A stretch of 64,000 bases of DNA from Sclerotinia nivalis (Eukaryota > Ascomycota > Leotiomycetes > Helotiales > Sclerotiniaceae): contig JAPEIS010000013.1 of the NCBI GenBank assembly GCA_029531795.1, forward strand, positions 868,001 to 932,000, given 5' to 3'. This document shows positions 11,434-24,234 of the stretch, in pieces. The position numbers and the translations under genes were made by a program. The notes under the pieces were generated by a model. That model was not told where the DNA came from, did not search any database, and saw nothing but the letters and a program-made list of their open reading frames with translations. Position 1 is the first letter of the stretch, and each line of letters starts with the position of its first letter.

Positions 11434-14400
11434 TTAACCCATCCAACTACCCGACGCCTGCTGCGAAACCCCCGAGCCAATAGTTCCCTCATCCTCCCAC
11501 TCATCCTCATAATCCGGCTCGATACGCAAAAGATTATCGTCCTCATCCGTCTTCAAGAAACCAAACAACCTAGCCAACTGCGATAAATTCAACGTTCCGC
11601 CTCCGCTCCCACTAGCACCACTCTGTCCATTATTATCAATCGCCTTCTCACAGGCTCTGAGCTTCCAATCCTGCATACCCAACAATCGCATATCGACGGA
11701 ATTGCGAACAACGAGTCGAGTCATCCACGTCTCTTTGTTTTGGCCAATACGGAAGATACGACCAAAGGCTTGTTGTTCTACGCCGTGGTTCCACCAGAGA
11801 TCAAGCGAGATACATCGATTAGCGAATGGAAAATTGAGACCGAGACCACCACATTTCAGGCCAGCAATGAGAATCTGAATACTGTCTTGAACGCGAAATT
11901 CTTTGATGGCCTTGCTTCGATGCTCAAGAGATGCGTCGCCTGTAAGGTACAAAAAGCCCCAGCCTTCGGCTGCGCACATGCGGCCGATGATACGTGCCAG
12001 AGTGCGAAATTGTACGTAAATAACTACCTGGTAGGTGAATTGATTGTTTAGTTTTCAATTTGAACAATCAGAAATGGGAAAGAGAGAGAAACGAAGTCAA
12101 CATACCTTATCATCTGGAGCCTCCTCAAATCCTTTTAAAAGCAAAGCCTTCAAAGCCGTGGTCTTTGCACTTGGAATAAGTGGGAAAGCTGGATCATAAT
12201 CTGATCTCGTGACCCAGGTGCTGTCCTTGGTAAACGGTTCAAAACCAAGCGCATCCACACCTTTGCTCATAGTCCCGCGTGGACGACGAGAGAAATCGTC
12301 GGATGATTTATGGCGCTTGTTGCTACCTCGAGATGAGCCTTCGGATTCTGCAGCCTGGCTAGGGCTAGAGTCCATGTTGTCGTCATCGGGAATCTCGAGA
12401 TCGGTGTATGGCTCGGCTGAGGTGAAGATGATATCACATTTGGGGCAAACATTGAACTGATACTCGACGTTAGAATACTCCAGGATATCAATAGAACGAT
12501 GCTTACCGTGTCATCACCGTCGGAATATTGAATTTGCGAGTGTAGATGATTGGTTAAACAGCTCTGACAGAAGATATGTGAGCACTAGGAAGATATTAGC
12601 TTTCATTCTCATTCGAGCTTTCATGAGTTTCAAAACCTACGGTGGTAATTATAGGCTCATTCGGAACATCTGAGCAAAGATGACAAGTGATTCTGGTATA
12701 AAGCTCTTCCTCGTTGAGCGAATCCAAAGCACTATCGAATTTGAAACTTTCACCAAATTTAGAAATTCCAAAAGGAATAGCCTCAGCCCCCTTTTCACCT
12801 TTAGCTATAGCTTCCGCTCTCTCTTCTGCACTTTGAGTAACCCATAGTTTGCATTGCTCGTAGAAGGTTACGTTGGTACCAGCAAATTTGCCAAGCTCCC
12901 TGCGAAGTTGCTCGACGTCTTCGGTGGTCCAGGACTCTCTCATTGTACGTTCAAGCATAAATGGATGGGAAGTGCATTGTCTAAGACGAAGAAGTTGAAC
13001 GAAGAAGACTCCATAGGCGCGTTGGGCAGTGCCGTTGGCCAGAAATACATTAAGGTTGGCACGGAAGCGGCTCTCTGTCTGTGGTAGCAAAGTCAGCTTT
13101 TGAATGTCCGAATCCAAATGGAACACTTACAATTCGATAAATGATCCTCTCTTCCCGGGAGAAATTGATCTGTTGCATAACAGGGTGGGGCTTAGGGAGT
13201 GTTATGATTGGTCGATTAAGGATGGTGGTCTTCATAGTACGACGCATCATAGCGTAACTGAGAAGGGTTGCAATACGATTAGTACAATCGTCGGCATCAG
13301 GATCACAGAAATATTGTTGAAAAGTCTTCCAATCCATCGAATAATTGGCTTTGAGAAAGCGGAGGTATGGGAAGAGTCTAGGTCAATTGTCAGCTTTTGA
13401 TTGTTCCAAATTGAGTTGAACAATGAGACGGGCTCTAGCGACCATTGGCCAAATACGGCTTTCCATTGTCCAAATGTGATTTGGACATTCAAATGTCAGA
13501 TTTGTAGGGAGATTTTACTTACTCTTCAAGCCTATTTAAGAGTGGGGTACCGGTCAAACACCAGCGATAAACGCTCTTCAAATTTTGGCAAGCCAAGCTT
13601 GTTCTGGCAGAGTTGTTTTTAATTGCGTGGGCTTCGTCAAGAACGACTCTTCGCCAGTTGATTTTGTGGAGGGCACCAAGCTCTTCATGGGCGTTTTTCC
13701 ACCATTTCTTGTACCCAAATCTAGCAATATCCTCTCGGCCCTTGCGATCAGGGAATGGGAACTGTTTCATGACCTCTGTGTAAGAAGTAACGACAATATC
13801 CAGATCCTTTAGGACAGCGTCAGGAATATGCATCGATGCCTTGTACTGCATAAACTTTGGACATACTTTTTTGCATTCGACATGGGTTTCAATCTCTTCT
13901 AGCCATTGACTAATGACCGAAGATGGTACAACGATTAATGTTGCCGTTACCCCACGTTCTCGATCTTCCTTGGTGGGTGGATTGCCAACCATGCAAGCAA
14001 GAGTTTGTACGGTCTTACCAAGACCCATCGAATCGGCAAGTAAACCACCATGAGGCGGCTCAGAACTCAATTCTCTTGAAACCATCCACTGTGCACCAAG
14101 TAGTTGATGATGGTACAATGTCGATCTCATTCCCTTCACGAGCCATTTCCCATTAACAGCCCTAACTTGTGCATAACCAAAACTGCGAGAAGCTTGCAAA
14201 AGTTTTGCCTTGTCAGATTTTCCCTTACTCTTGCTACTACCTTCAGGAATGTTGGCGAACAATTGTTGAAGTTGAGAGGCTTTGGTTCGAGTTCTACCGT
14301 CGATTTCTGGCTCCGGCGCAATATTGAAAATAGGGTCTTGGAGACGATCTCCGATCGCATCACAATTCATAAGATCATCGAGGATCAATTGTCCAATTTC

Positions 14401-16209
14401 GTCTTGACCTCCGCGACGGCCCATGAATCGAGCGTCTCTCATGCTTTTATCAACCTTAACAGAGCCCTTTTTGGAAATTTTTCCTTTCTCCTTGCCTCTA
14501 CCTTTGCCTTTTCGTACGGCCTTGGCTTTCTCGGCCTTTCCGCATTTACCGCCTCCTGCAGCCTTTTTCTTCTGCGCCTTGGCTCTTTCTTTCTCGATTC
14601 TTCTTTCCTCTTCTCTTGCGGCAAATTCTCGAGCGTTTTTGGGTGGTGCCCGACGTGTTTTCTTGGACTTGCGTTTATTGGCAGGGGCATCGTCAACATC
14701 GCGGTCAAACTCCTCCTGTAGCATCCTAGCAAGGCCTACATCATCATCCACATTCTCATATCCGTTGCTAGGTCTTGAAGATGGACCTTCGCCATTATCA
14801 ACAACATTTGGTATTCGTCGATGTGTTTCCGGAATGAAGAGCGTATCTTCTTCATCATCTTCATATTCGGCCCCTCTAGCTTTGGCGGCATTGAGGCGAT
14901 CCAACCTTGCAAGAGTGTGATTGATTCTGATGAGTTCAGCCTTCTCATCGAGACTCAGATTCCCTTTCCTCTTCATGTCATTGTTCAAGGCATTTCGTAA
15001 AATTAAGAGGTTCTCATACTCCTCTTGAGACTCATCACCATCATCTCCTTGTGCATGCATCCAATTATCGTCATCTTCGTTGACTTGCATAGCATTATCA
15101 ATCTTCACTTGCTCTTCAGAGTATGCCATGCTGTCTCGGCGTCTCTTTCTACTCTCGTTCATTGATCTTTGAGAGCATATGTCTTCGATATGAGTTTGAT
15201 TAGCTGGGGGAATAATTGTTGCTTGAGCCGCGAGCATTTCTTCTTCAGTTGGGCTTGGTTCCCGATCATAGTAGGAGGTGCTCATGCCTCTCCCGGAACT
15301 ACCATTGGCAACGTCTGGGGTGCTAAGGTCGGCTGGTGGATCTGGTGCTGGCTCATTTTTAACGACGGGGCTCCTATCTTTCATAACAGGTACCCTTCTC
15401 TCTCTAGGGCGTGCCACTCTGACCTCCGTAATAAAGCAGTCATCGTCAGAGTCAGATTTGACTGAGACTAGGTCTGGTTGCTTCGTTTGACGTGATGGTT
15501 TTGGTGTCTGAAGATGGCTGGAAGTCCTGGCAAAGTGAGCATTGGAAATATGTGGAGTCCCAAATACAGACGGACGCTGCCTGTGGGACTGTTGTGGCGG
15601 AGCACGGTTTGATCCCTGAGGGCTTGCATCGTATAGATCGTCTGAAACCACTTGACTTCTATCGTGATCAAGTGTGCCTTGGGATTCTTCCTTATCCTCG
15701 AGATCTGGTGACTCAATACTTGGCATTACGGCAGCGCTTGTTTCATCTGGATGCTGGCTACCTGTGGGTGAACCATCATTGATATCTGAATCGACTCTTG
15801 GGCTTGATGTATCTTGCTGGCTGTCGTTCGAAATGGAAGGACTTTGTAGAAGTACGGAAGAACTTTTTCGCTCCTGATGAGCTGGAGGGACATTTTCTCG
15901 ATCTGGGCTGTTGCTAACCTCTGGACTTGAAGGCTCTTGAAGGACTACTGGACTTGATGGTATAGGGAGCGCAGGCACCTGTGGAGGCTCCCGACGAACG
16001 TTTGAAGTACTCGTATGAATTGAAGAAAGCTCGGCATGCATCCGGCGCTGAGGTTGGGCAGGAGTGGAATAGTTGGCTGGCCGCTGAACTCGCTGGGGTG
16101 TAAAAGGATCCTGACTATCGAAAGCCTGACTTCCGTCAACGTCAAGAAATTCGTCAATATTTCCCGCGCCTCCGTAGCCTCCATAGGATTCTTCGCCGCT
16201 TGACGACAT
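11434..16209 (-). CDS. SNF2-family DNA translocase with internal RING (RAD5/RAD16/ULS1 group)
   Basis: Six exons on the minus strand (16209-13523, 13377-13131, 13078-12641, 12584-12507, 12456-12106, 12027-11434) give 1464 residues. The first 650 residues are low-complexity and charged, including a KKKAAGGGK-type basic block. The SNF2 ATPase core begins near residue 690: Walker A SMGLGKT at 727-733 and DEAH at 858-861. A C3HC4 RING (TCHLC, then CSHIFCQSC, then CPKC) lies around residues 1110-1160, between the two helicase lobes, as in RAD5, RAD16, HLTF and ULS1. The C-terminal lobe starts at about 1268 and holds GLKCGGLGLNF and QAFGRIFRIGQ. Such proteins remodel or evict DNA-bound proteins and act as ubiquitin ligases in the nucleus. 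No HIRAN domain was recognised, which favours a RAD16- or ULS1-like member over RAD5. The exact orthology is open. Confidence 0.88.
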
Positions 16210-18902
16210 ATTATCAACTTAGTGTTTTCGAAGTGAATGATTTACTTGATGTATTAGATAGTAAGAGATAGACAGACTTGGCAGAGAAAGAAATGAGGGG
16301 TGTTGACAATTTTAGAAAAGGCAGAAGTGGATGTGATTTTAGTCTGAGACGAGTGAATCTGTAAAAGTAGAGCCAAAGATGAAAACCCAAAGTGGGGGTA
16401 TGTATTGGCAGCAGAAGCTGGCGACGATCCCAGCAGCAAAATTTGATGCTGAGAAGCTCGAAACTGAAAGCCAGGCACTGGGCGCGAGAAATAATTGATC
16501 TGTCAAAGAATAACAAGCCCAGACTGATCTGAATGGAAGGAAGTGAGATGGTGACTTTCGTATATTTTGAGTAAGCAGATTTGTCTAAAGATGGTGGATT
16601 CTACCCCGATTTAGTAATAATTTGTGCTATTAAGATGGCAATTAGTATGTGAGTTTCGACTTGCAGGAGGAAATAAAATCTTGTACTGCAGTAAAGGTGA
16701 AATCTTGTGCCAGAAGCCAAATCAAGATACACGCAGATATTCATGAGGTAGGGCCAGTGTTCGAGAAAATGCTCAAAAGAAGTGTGTGCAAGCTCTAACT
16801 TTCGCGATCCGGAATGTGAAGGTAAAGATAAGAGGAGGTTTGGAAGTAGAAGATACTCACTATGTGATGGTATATCTAAAGTAATATTGTCATATGGTTG
16901 CAATAGACTCAAGTTGTGCCTCAAATAATCAGCACTTCCACTTTTGAAAGATGGACTGTCGCAAGTTGTAAAGATATGAAAGTAAAAAACCGCTTTCGCA
17001 GAAAGGATACTAATGCTGAAATAGATTTGTTATTATACCAGTAAGTTGATGCCTTGGTCACAGAAGTAAATAGGAAGGTTATTGTTGTAAGAGGATAAGA
17101 AGGGGCGTAAGAGTTGAGATGAGGAGGAAGTGGACTAAGCTAACCTACCTAGTCAAATTTTTATCAATATGCTCAGGCCACATGAGGAAGGAGCGAGGAA
17201 TGGAGCAAAAGTGAATGTGTAATTATTGGTCAATGTTCACTAAACGTTTTCTCAATGTTTGCATGCAGTTGGCTAAGATTTGTTGGAATGTCGTTGTAGT
17301 CTCATGAGATGGTAAGGGTTGAACTTATGAGTTGAATTCGAATCATAGAGAAGCAATAGACGTCATAATGAGACGAGAATACTGAAATGTTTGTTTTGAA
17401 TTGGTTCGCCAGACAAGTTAAAATATAGGGATAATGAGACGAGAAAGCTTCAAAGTATCACTAAAATTCGAAAATACGAGAGAGTCAAACGTGGGAACCG
17501 AAAAGGCAGTAAAATATTAATTTGCGATTGCAGTCTAGTGATTGAAGATCTTGGATCGCAAATGAATCAATGTAGAAAGTTTGATCGTATCACTACGGCT
17601 TGGAAATTGAAGAGCTTGAATGGCAGGCGGCGAGACGACAAAGCCTGAGTTTATGATTAAAATTTTGATGTGAAGAGCATCGCACGATTTAGACTATACG
17701 GTAGTGGCTATATTGGAAAATGAAAACTGAGATAATGTGGGTGGAGGTACGCTTTAGTAGTAAGACGAGTTTTCAATATCTCGACTGAAACAAACTGAAA
17801 AGTAGACGCAACGAAGGAAGATGCATCCGCTAGTATCAGGAAGAGTATTGACTATCCCTTCTGAGTTGAACTATGGTTTAGGATAGGGATTGGGATATAT
17901 TCAGTGATAGCATAACCAAGTAATTATCATTAGGACAATATGATTACCCGGAGGTTACGCCTTGCCTCAACCTCATTCGCTCATGTCCAAAGTAAAAATT
18001 AGCACCCAACTTCACATCATAGGCCAGTCGATGCTCTTTCCCATTTCATATATAACGCCAATACACACAAAGGCGCCGAACTTGAAAGAGCCTGTTTATC
18101 ACTTGATCTGATAATGCTTGAGAGCCAACTAAGCCCCGTAGACCAAATTGCTACATATCACTAAGAGCATGGAGCAGGGGATATGGGGCGTGGGATGAAT
18201 CCTCTTGTATCCACCTAGAAATTTATACCCAGGTTAAAAGACTTCTCGATGGTCTTGCGCTTTCACAATACTACCATCACTGTTATGATTGAACTTCATG
18301 TTAATATTGAATCGTTGGGGTATAAGAGAATTCTATTGAAGCAGAAGACGACATAAGTTTCAAGGAACAAGAACAAGATGAGGATAGAGAGAGAAAGGCA
18401 ATCGGAAAACTTCCGGGTTTGAGGCCTGCTATTTCTGTATGATTTATATTGGATGAACAAATCTGGACATTGAAACTTTCTAAAGATTGTTCCTGATATT
18501 TAGAGACAATCACATCGCTCTTGGTTTTAAGATGAGAGAGTATTTGTCTGTGATGAGTTGAATGTATGGGTAATTATATCTTGAGAGTTGAGATGGGAAT
18601 TGCTGCGATGCGCAAGATATTTGATAAATGAGCGAGAGATTGGTCGTTCGTTCCTAGTGCGTTTTGCTCTAACAAATACCCCTCTAATTATTACCACCAA
18701 TATAGCCGAAAGCTTAATTTTCTAGAGCTGTGAAACACTGTGCACCAGGTAACATCAACTATACGCAAATCCTCCACCTCAATCTTCAAATTCTAGACTT
18801 CCAATTTGTACAATTTTCTTTTCTTGTATTTACCATTTCTTTCAATGATCTGCCAACACTTTAATTACTCCTCCGTCGCCAACAATTTCTACATCCGCAA
18901 TC
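16210..18902. other. long divergent intergenic region, 2.7 kb
   Basis: Upstream region shared by the minus-strand SNF2 gene and plus-strand ALG3. The first part is purine-rich on the plus strand, so pyrimidine-rich on the SNF2 strand, as expected for a fungal leader. Only short frames of about 70-107 codons occur and none has features. It is long for this part of the window; a long leader, an unspliced upstream exon or a non-coding RNA are possible but not supported. Confidence 0.5.
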
Positions 18903-20367
18903 ATGGCTCCCGTTTCTCCAATCCGTAACAAGGAGGACAAAGCCACCATCCCCCCAACCACAAATCTCTACCTCCAGCTCAAACAATTAGCCATAGGCGA
19001 ACATTGGCTCTCACGTTATGTCCCCGCGCTCATTCTCCTCTTGGAAGCTCTTCTCTGCAGTGCCATAATCTATTTTATACCATGTATGTTCCGGCTTCTC
19101 TTCTCCCTTCCTTCCTTCTAGCCTGTCACACATCCGCTAATCGTTGTTCAGACACAGAAATAGACTGGAAAGCATACATGGAACAAATCGGCCAATATGC
19201 ATCCGGCGAGCGCGACTACACGCAAATCAAAGGTGGCACTGGTCCATTGGTATATCCAGCCGCACACGTGTGGATATACTATGCATTATGGTGGATTACT
19301 GATCATGGACGTGATATACTCGTTGCGCAGCGGATATTTGGGGTTTTGTATTTGGGAACTTTGGGGGTGGTTTTGGCCTGTTATAGGAGGGCTAAGGTTG
19401 GTTAAATCTTATATTTGATGCCACAGAAGGATTGGAGAGTGGGCTAATCTGGGCGTTTTATATCTAGGCACCACATTACATATTCCCTATGCTTGTCCTT
19501 TCGAAACGATTACATAGTATATTTGTTCTTCGACTATTTAACGATGGGTTCGCGGTTTTCTTCCTATGGGTTGCGATCTACTTCTTTCAGCGCAGGATAT
19601 GGACAGTTGGAAGCATGGCATATAGTTGGGGCTTGGGGATTAAGATGTCATTGTTACTGGCATTACCGTCTATTGGGATAATGCTATTTTTGACGAAAGG
19701 AGTACAAGGAGCTCTCAAGCAGGCATGGCTTATGGCACAATTGCAGATTGTGATTGCACTGCCATTTTTTCCAACAAACGCAATTGGTTATCTGAGTAAA
19801 GCTTTTGAGTTCTCAAGGGTGTTCCTATTCAAATGGACGGTCAATTGGAGATTCCTCGGAGAGGAAAAGTTCCTAAGCAAAGAATTCTCCACAACTTTAT
19901 TAATAGGGCATGTCAGTACTTTGGTTTTGTTCGCAACGACGAGATGGCTCAGACCAGCCGAAAAGCCACTTATGGATTTGATTCGAAGTGCGCTCAAATT
20001 GGAGGAACCACTGGGACAAAGGCAACACGCTTGCTCGATTTCGATATCACCAAATTACATCATGACAACCATCCTGTCTGCTACCACGATTGGTATGCTC
20101 TTCGCACGATCTTTGCACTACCAATTTTATGCCTATCTTGCATGGGCCACACCATTTTTACTCTGGCGTAGTGGCATGCATCCAGTCCTTCAATATGCAC
20201 TTTGGGGAGCACAGGAATGGGCCTGGAATGTATACCCAAGTACAGACATGAGTTCTTTGACGGTAGTCGGGATTATGTTTATTACCGTGGCGGCTGTATG
20301 GTGGGGAACAAGGCTAGATTTTGTTGCTCCCAAAGGCCAAGGAGGTGTCGACAAAAAGGGGTCTTAA
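18903..20367 (+). CDS. ALG3: ALG3, Dol-P-Man:Man5GlcNAc2-PP-Dol alpha-1,3-mannosyltransferase
   Basis: Three exons (18903-19083, 19152-19396, 19468-20367) give 441 residues, the normal ALG3 length. The luminal family signature is clear: [12 protein letters not shown], then [25 protein letters not shown], then LRLFNDGF after the second intron. Further segments such as [12 protein letters not shown] and [19 protein letters not shown] match the polytopic ER enzyme. It adds the first alpha-1,3-mannose on the luminal side of the ER using dolichol-phosphate-mannose, during assembly of the N-glycan precursor. The second intron has an unusual GTTGGT donor but a normal TCTAG acceptor and is needed for frame continuity. 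The stop lies 47 bases from the convergent EIF1AD-like gene. Confidence 0.95.
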
Positions 20368-20414
20368 TTTGGTATGAACAAAGATTCTTCTCGCTCTCTA
20401 GGATATTTGCCATA

Positions 20415-20879
20415 TCATTCTTCGTCCGAATCTGATGGTGGCATTTTACCAACGGTCGATTCCTCGTCATCCGAATCCTCGATATATGCAGAGCTCTTGG
20501 GAAATTCCTTGGGCCTGTTGAAACGTGTTAAAGAGTCGAACTGATCCGCATGTAATGCGAAAACCTACCAATAAGTTTCTTTTCGCCAGATGTGTTCGTC
20601 CCGGACGACATTTATGATTTCACCACCAATCTTATTCTCCCTCACATTCGCGTCTTTGGTATCGACCAATACATAACCACCACGTTTGATCCAAATTGTG
20701 TTGCGGAATCGTGAAGGTAATTCGACCAGGATAGTTGACTTGTCTGGGAGAGTACAAGAGTATAAGCTGTTTCCTTCAGCTTTGATAACACGAGCAATGG
20801 ATTGTGTTTCTGTCAATATGTCTGGCGGGGTAGACGTTTCCTCAGCCGCAGCGAAGACATTGCGCTTTGGTTTGCCCAT
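20415..20879 (-). CDS. EIF1AD-like S1/eIF1A-fold RNA-binding protein
   Basis: Two exons on the minus strand, 20879-20569 and 20514-20415, give 136 residues. The S1-like OB fold reads AEETSTPPDILTETQSIARV, then GNSLYSCTLPDKSTILVELP, then WIKRGGYVLVD. This matches EIF1AD more than true eIF1A, which has a basic N-terminus and binds the ribosome. The 54-base intron (20568-20515) is inferred because the unspliced frame stops right after ETYW; splicing yields YWPKEFPK and an acidic tail ending in SDSDEE, the arrangement expected in fungal homologues. EIF1AD proteins are small nuclear or cytosolic proteins, in animals linked to late 40S maturation. It converges on ALG3. Confidence 0.85.
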
Positions 20880-21677
20880 TATAAAATTTAATGTGGAGAA
20901 ATGATTCGATCTGGAAAATTGAGGTACGAAAAGATTACTCTAGGCCCGAGTAAATTGATGTGAAGTGTCCAAGGATGGTAAAATTTAATAAGCTGTGGAA
21001 TTTTCTTTTTGGCGGGGGAGAAACGGAATTTATTTTTCCGAAAGCTACTTGCACTTGTAGGTAGCTTTGCACGGAAACTTAGCCGAAGAACCCCGACTTT
21101 ACCTCCGCAACATAATAATTTCTCACTTGGTCCAGAAGAAGAAATAAATTTATTACTCGAAAGATGTCGTGTTGGGCAATTTTATTAATCAATTTTTGGA
21201 GCCTTACAGGTTCAAGGTTTTCAAAGTGCTTACATATTTTTGGTATCCTGCTTATCCGAAATATTCCCATATGATCTGATGCATTTCAATATTTGCCGAC
21301 ATCCAATAACAACCTTTTTCTTATCATCGATCCAATTTTTTGACAGGTTCAAGAATATCCGGATGTATATCTTGTTGAGCTTTCCCATATTTGGCTGGGG
21401 ATCACACGTAACTAGTGACTAGCATTCTCCCCGTCTTTTTGAACCCTTAGCTCCAAGCCCTTAGTTTCCCACCGGCCCAATAGCTAAATACTTGGCAATT
21501 TGCTCAGTTTGAACAGCAATCATCTATATTGATGAGCTCTTTCTCCTTTTCCTACCTTTTTTCCTGACTTCCTTTTCTCTGTCATCTCAACCATCATTAT
21601 ACAACCATATATCACATATTGTGTCTATATAAATCGGTTGCCATATTGTGCAATATAGGAATCTGTCAACAGTCGCA
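20880..21677. other. divergent promoter region, 800 bases
   Basis: Lies between the EIF1AD-like gene (minus) and the MFS gene (plus). The right half is CT-rich on the plus strand and ends with a TTTCCT-rich stretch before the MFS start. No further element is assigned. Confidence 0.5.
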
Positions 21678-23255
21678 ATGGCTGCCCACTTCTCTTCAAT
21701 CATCGATGTCGTGTCGTCAAAAGATGAGCCTATTGCTACCCCCCTTGCTGCACCTCAGAAATCGGTTACCCGAACGTACCATTCCGTCCAACAACCCAAT
21801 GCCATTGAACTCGATTCCTTACAATGGAGTCAAAATATCAACAGACCACCTGCTTCTGGGACTACAACACCTGGAGTAGAATCTGTGTCCGGATGGTCAA
21901 CTCCTGGCTGGCAGTCTCCGATGACCCCAAGTGCCCTGGAAATGAGTCGACCACAAACCCCAAACAACGAGCCGGAACATATCGTTCAAAGCTTCTCCAA
22001 TCCTCCCAAAAATAGGTTCAGAATGACTTCGACCTGTCTGTTGAATTTTGGCAATGGTTTGAGTGATGCTGCAGCTGGACCACTCATTCCGAAAATGATC
22101 ATGTATGTTAAATCATTCCTAAGAAACAAGGACAATTGCTGATTAAATCTTAGAGCCTATGCTATCCAAGAACGACTCGTATCTCTCATATTTATAACTC
22201 AAGCAATAGGTTATATTTCAGCGGCCTTTTTCATAGATGCTATCAGAGCACGAATTGGAAGAGCCAAATCTATCATGCTTGCCGAAGCTATCATGAGTGT
22301 CGGTTATGTGATGATTGTTACCAATCCTCCGTTCCCTGTGGTCGTCATGGCATTCTTATTCATCGGATTTGGCATGGCAATCAATTTGTCATTATCAAAT
22401 GTTTTTGCTGCTAACCTCGACAATGGCACTAGAATGTTAGGATTCATGCATGGTGCTTACGGAATCGGAGGTATTATTGCTCCATTGTCAGCTACCGCAC
22501 TGGTCTCAGCCGGCGTTGCATGGAGTCGTTACTATTTCATTCCGCTAGGAATGACTCTCGCGAATTTGGTCTTTGCCGGGTGGGCGTTCTGGGACTACGA
22601 AGATCCAAATGAAGTCAGCCTGCTCAATCGAACGCCGTCAGGAAACAAACCAAAATTCAGTGCGAAGAAGGAGTTACTAGAAATGTTGAAAGCTGCCAAG
22701 TTAAGAGCCGTCTTGATTGGAGCTATTTTCATTTTCTCGTACCAAGGTGCAGAAGTTTCTATCTCCGGATGGGTCGTCTACTTCCTTCAACAAGTTAGAG
22801 GTGCCAATACCGACGCTGGTTATGTTACTGCTGGTTTCTGGGGAGGTGTTACACTCGGTCGTTTCTTCCTATCTCCTATCGGACACAAGATTGGCGAAAA
22901 GAAGTTTGTCGTTATCGTTGTGGTTCTATCGGCTATTTTCGAAGGACTCGTTTGGGGTGTTCCGAATGTCATTGGAGACGCTGTGGCGGTCTCTATCGTC
23001 GGTCTCCTTCTAGGCCCCGTCTATCCATGTGCCGCCTACATCTTCACTCGCATTATTCCTCGCCAATACCAAGTTAGTGGAATGAGTGTCATCAGTGCTC
23101 TTGGTAGTTCTGGCGGTGCCATTGCTCCTTTCACCACCGGAGTGTTGGCCCAGGCTGTGGGCAATTTCGTCTTGCATCCTATCGCTTTGGGCCTCTTCGT
23201 GGTCATGATGATTTGCTGGTTCTCATTACCAAAGGATGAGAAGAAGGACGAGTAG
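21678..23255 (+). CDS. MFS permease, fucose-permease/BSC6-like
   Basis: Two exons (21678-22102 and 22154-23255) give 508 residues. About 115 N-terminal residues are cytosolic and rich in Ser-Pro and Thr-Pro pairs such as STPGWQSPMTPS, likely phosphorylation sites. About twelve membrane segments follow, starting at TSTCLLNFGNGLSDAAAGPLIPKMI. Motifs such as LGFMHGAYGIGGIIAPL and VTAGFWGGVTLGRFFLSPIGHKIGEKK resemble the FucP-like branch of the major facilitator superfamily, whose yeast relative is Bsc6. The transported solute is unknown. An in-frame ATG ten codons upstream (21648) is possible; 21678 was preferred because its GTCGCAATGG context is better. Confidence 0.88.
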
Positions 23256-24234
23256 ATATACTGTATAGCAGCATAATGGTCAACTCACGACATAACTGGG
23301 AGAAGATATGGGTTTGAATTTGGATATATATCTACATGGATTTTTTGGTATTTAGCGGATGTGCTATGGCGTTTAAATGATACCTAGACGTTGGGACATG
23401 GCTGGCTGGCTTTGGGGAGATACCATGGCGTCCATGATCGAAAGACGTGACGTTAGGACATGGGCTTTCTGATTTGTTTTTGAAATTTTTGAAATTTGTT
23501 GATAGAAATCATTTCTTTGATATTGCAATGCCATCATCCGAAACTTCAATCAAAAGTTAATATTCAGCTATTTCATCATAGCTAGGGAAAATAAAAGTTC
23601 TGATTTAAATCCTACGATTACTTACTACATGAACTTTAGTTGGATGAAAATGAATATCTATCAACTTCCACGTCGTTTGAACAACAAGCCCTATCGGAAC
23701 GGATACAAATCGGATGATATTCACAATAGTCGGATCGGATATGTGACGGCTTCGACTGAACTACGAAAATGTATGGTGGGGCAGATGACCCCGGATTTTG
23801 CATGTGAACTGCGAGGGGTCATAGCTTTTGTGTGGTTGTGAAGATATCCAAAATTACTGTGAACGGAAGTATAGCTTCGAGTGCCAGATTTCTATAAAAT
23901 GTGATGATAATATGAGCGAGTCAAGACTTCGAAACATGTTCCCATCACCAAAGTGTTGTAAGCTGTTTCCGGTGGTGCTGAACTGATGGAGATTATGGGG
24001 AATGTATCGCTTGCCCAAGACCAACAGCCGAGGCCCCATATCTTAAGCCGAAGTGCTCCTTCCTCCCCTCCACAAACGCAGGATTAGTTTCACGAATTGT
24101 GTTCGCCTTCTTGCAAAACACTTAGTGATTGCTTTTTGATTTATAAACCTTTCGTTGTCCTCTTGAAGTTTTTATACATTACCCTTCCATATTTCAGAGA
24201 GCAATTGTCATAATAAAGGAAGGAAGGAAGAAAG
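23256..24234. other. intergenic spacer, 980 bases
   Basis: Separates the MFS and acyl-CoA dehydrogenase genes, both on the plus strand. A 70-codon frame at 23629-23841 has no recognisable features and is treated as chance. A GGAAGGAAGGAAG purine run just before 24235 is part of the dehydrogenase leader. Confidence 0.5.

Noticed and set aside
14104..14920. Long plus-strand frames of 205 and 165 codons
   Set aside because: Antisense shadows of the charged, low-complexity region of the SNF2 gene.
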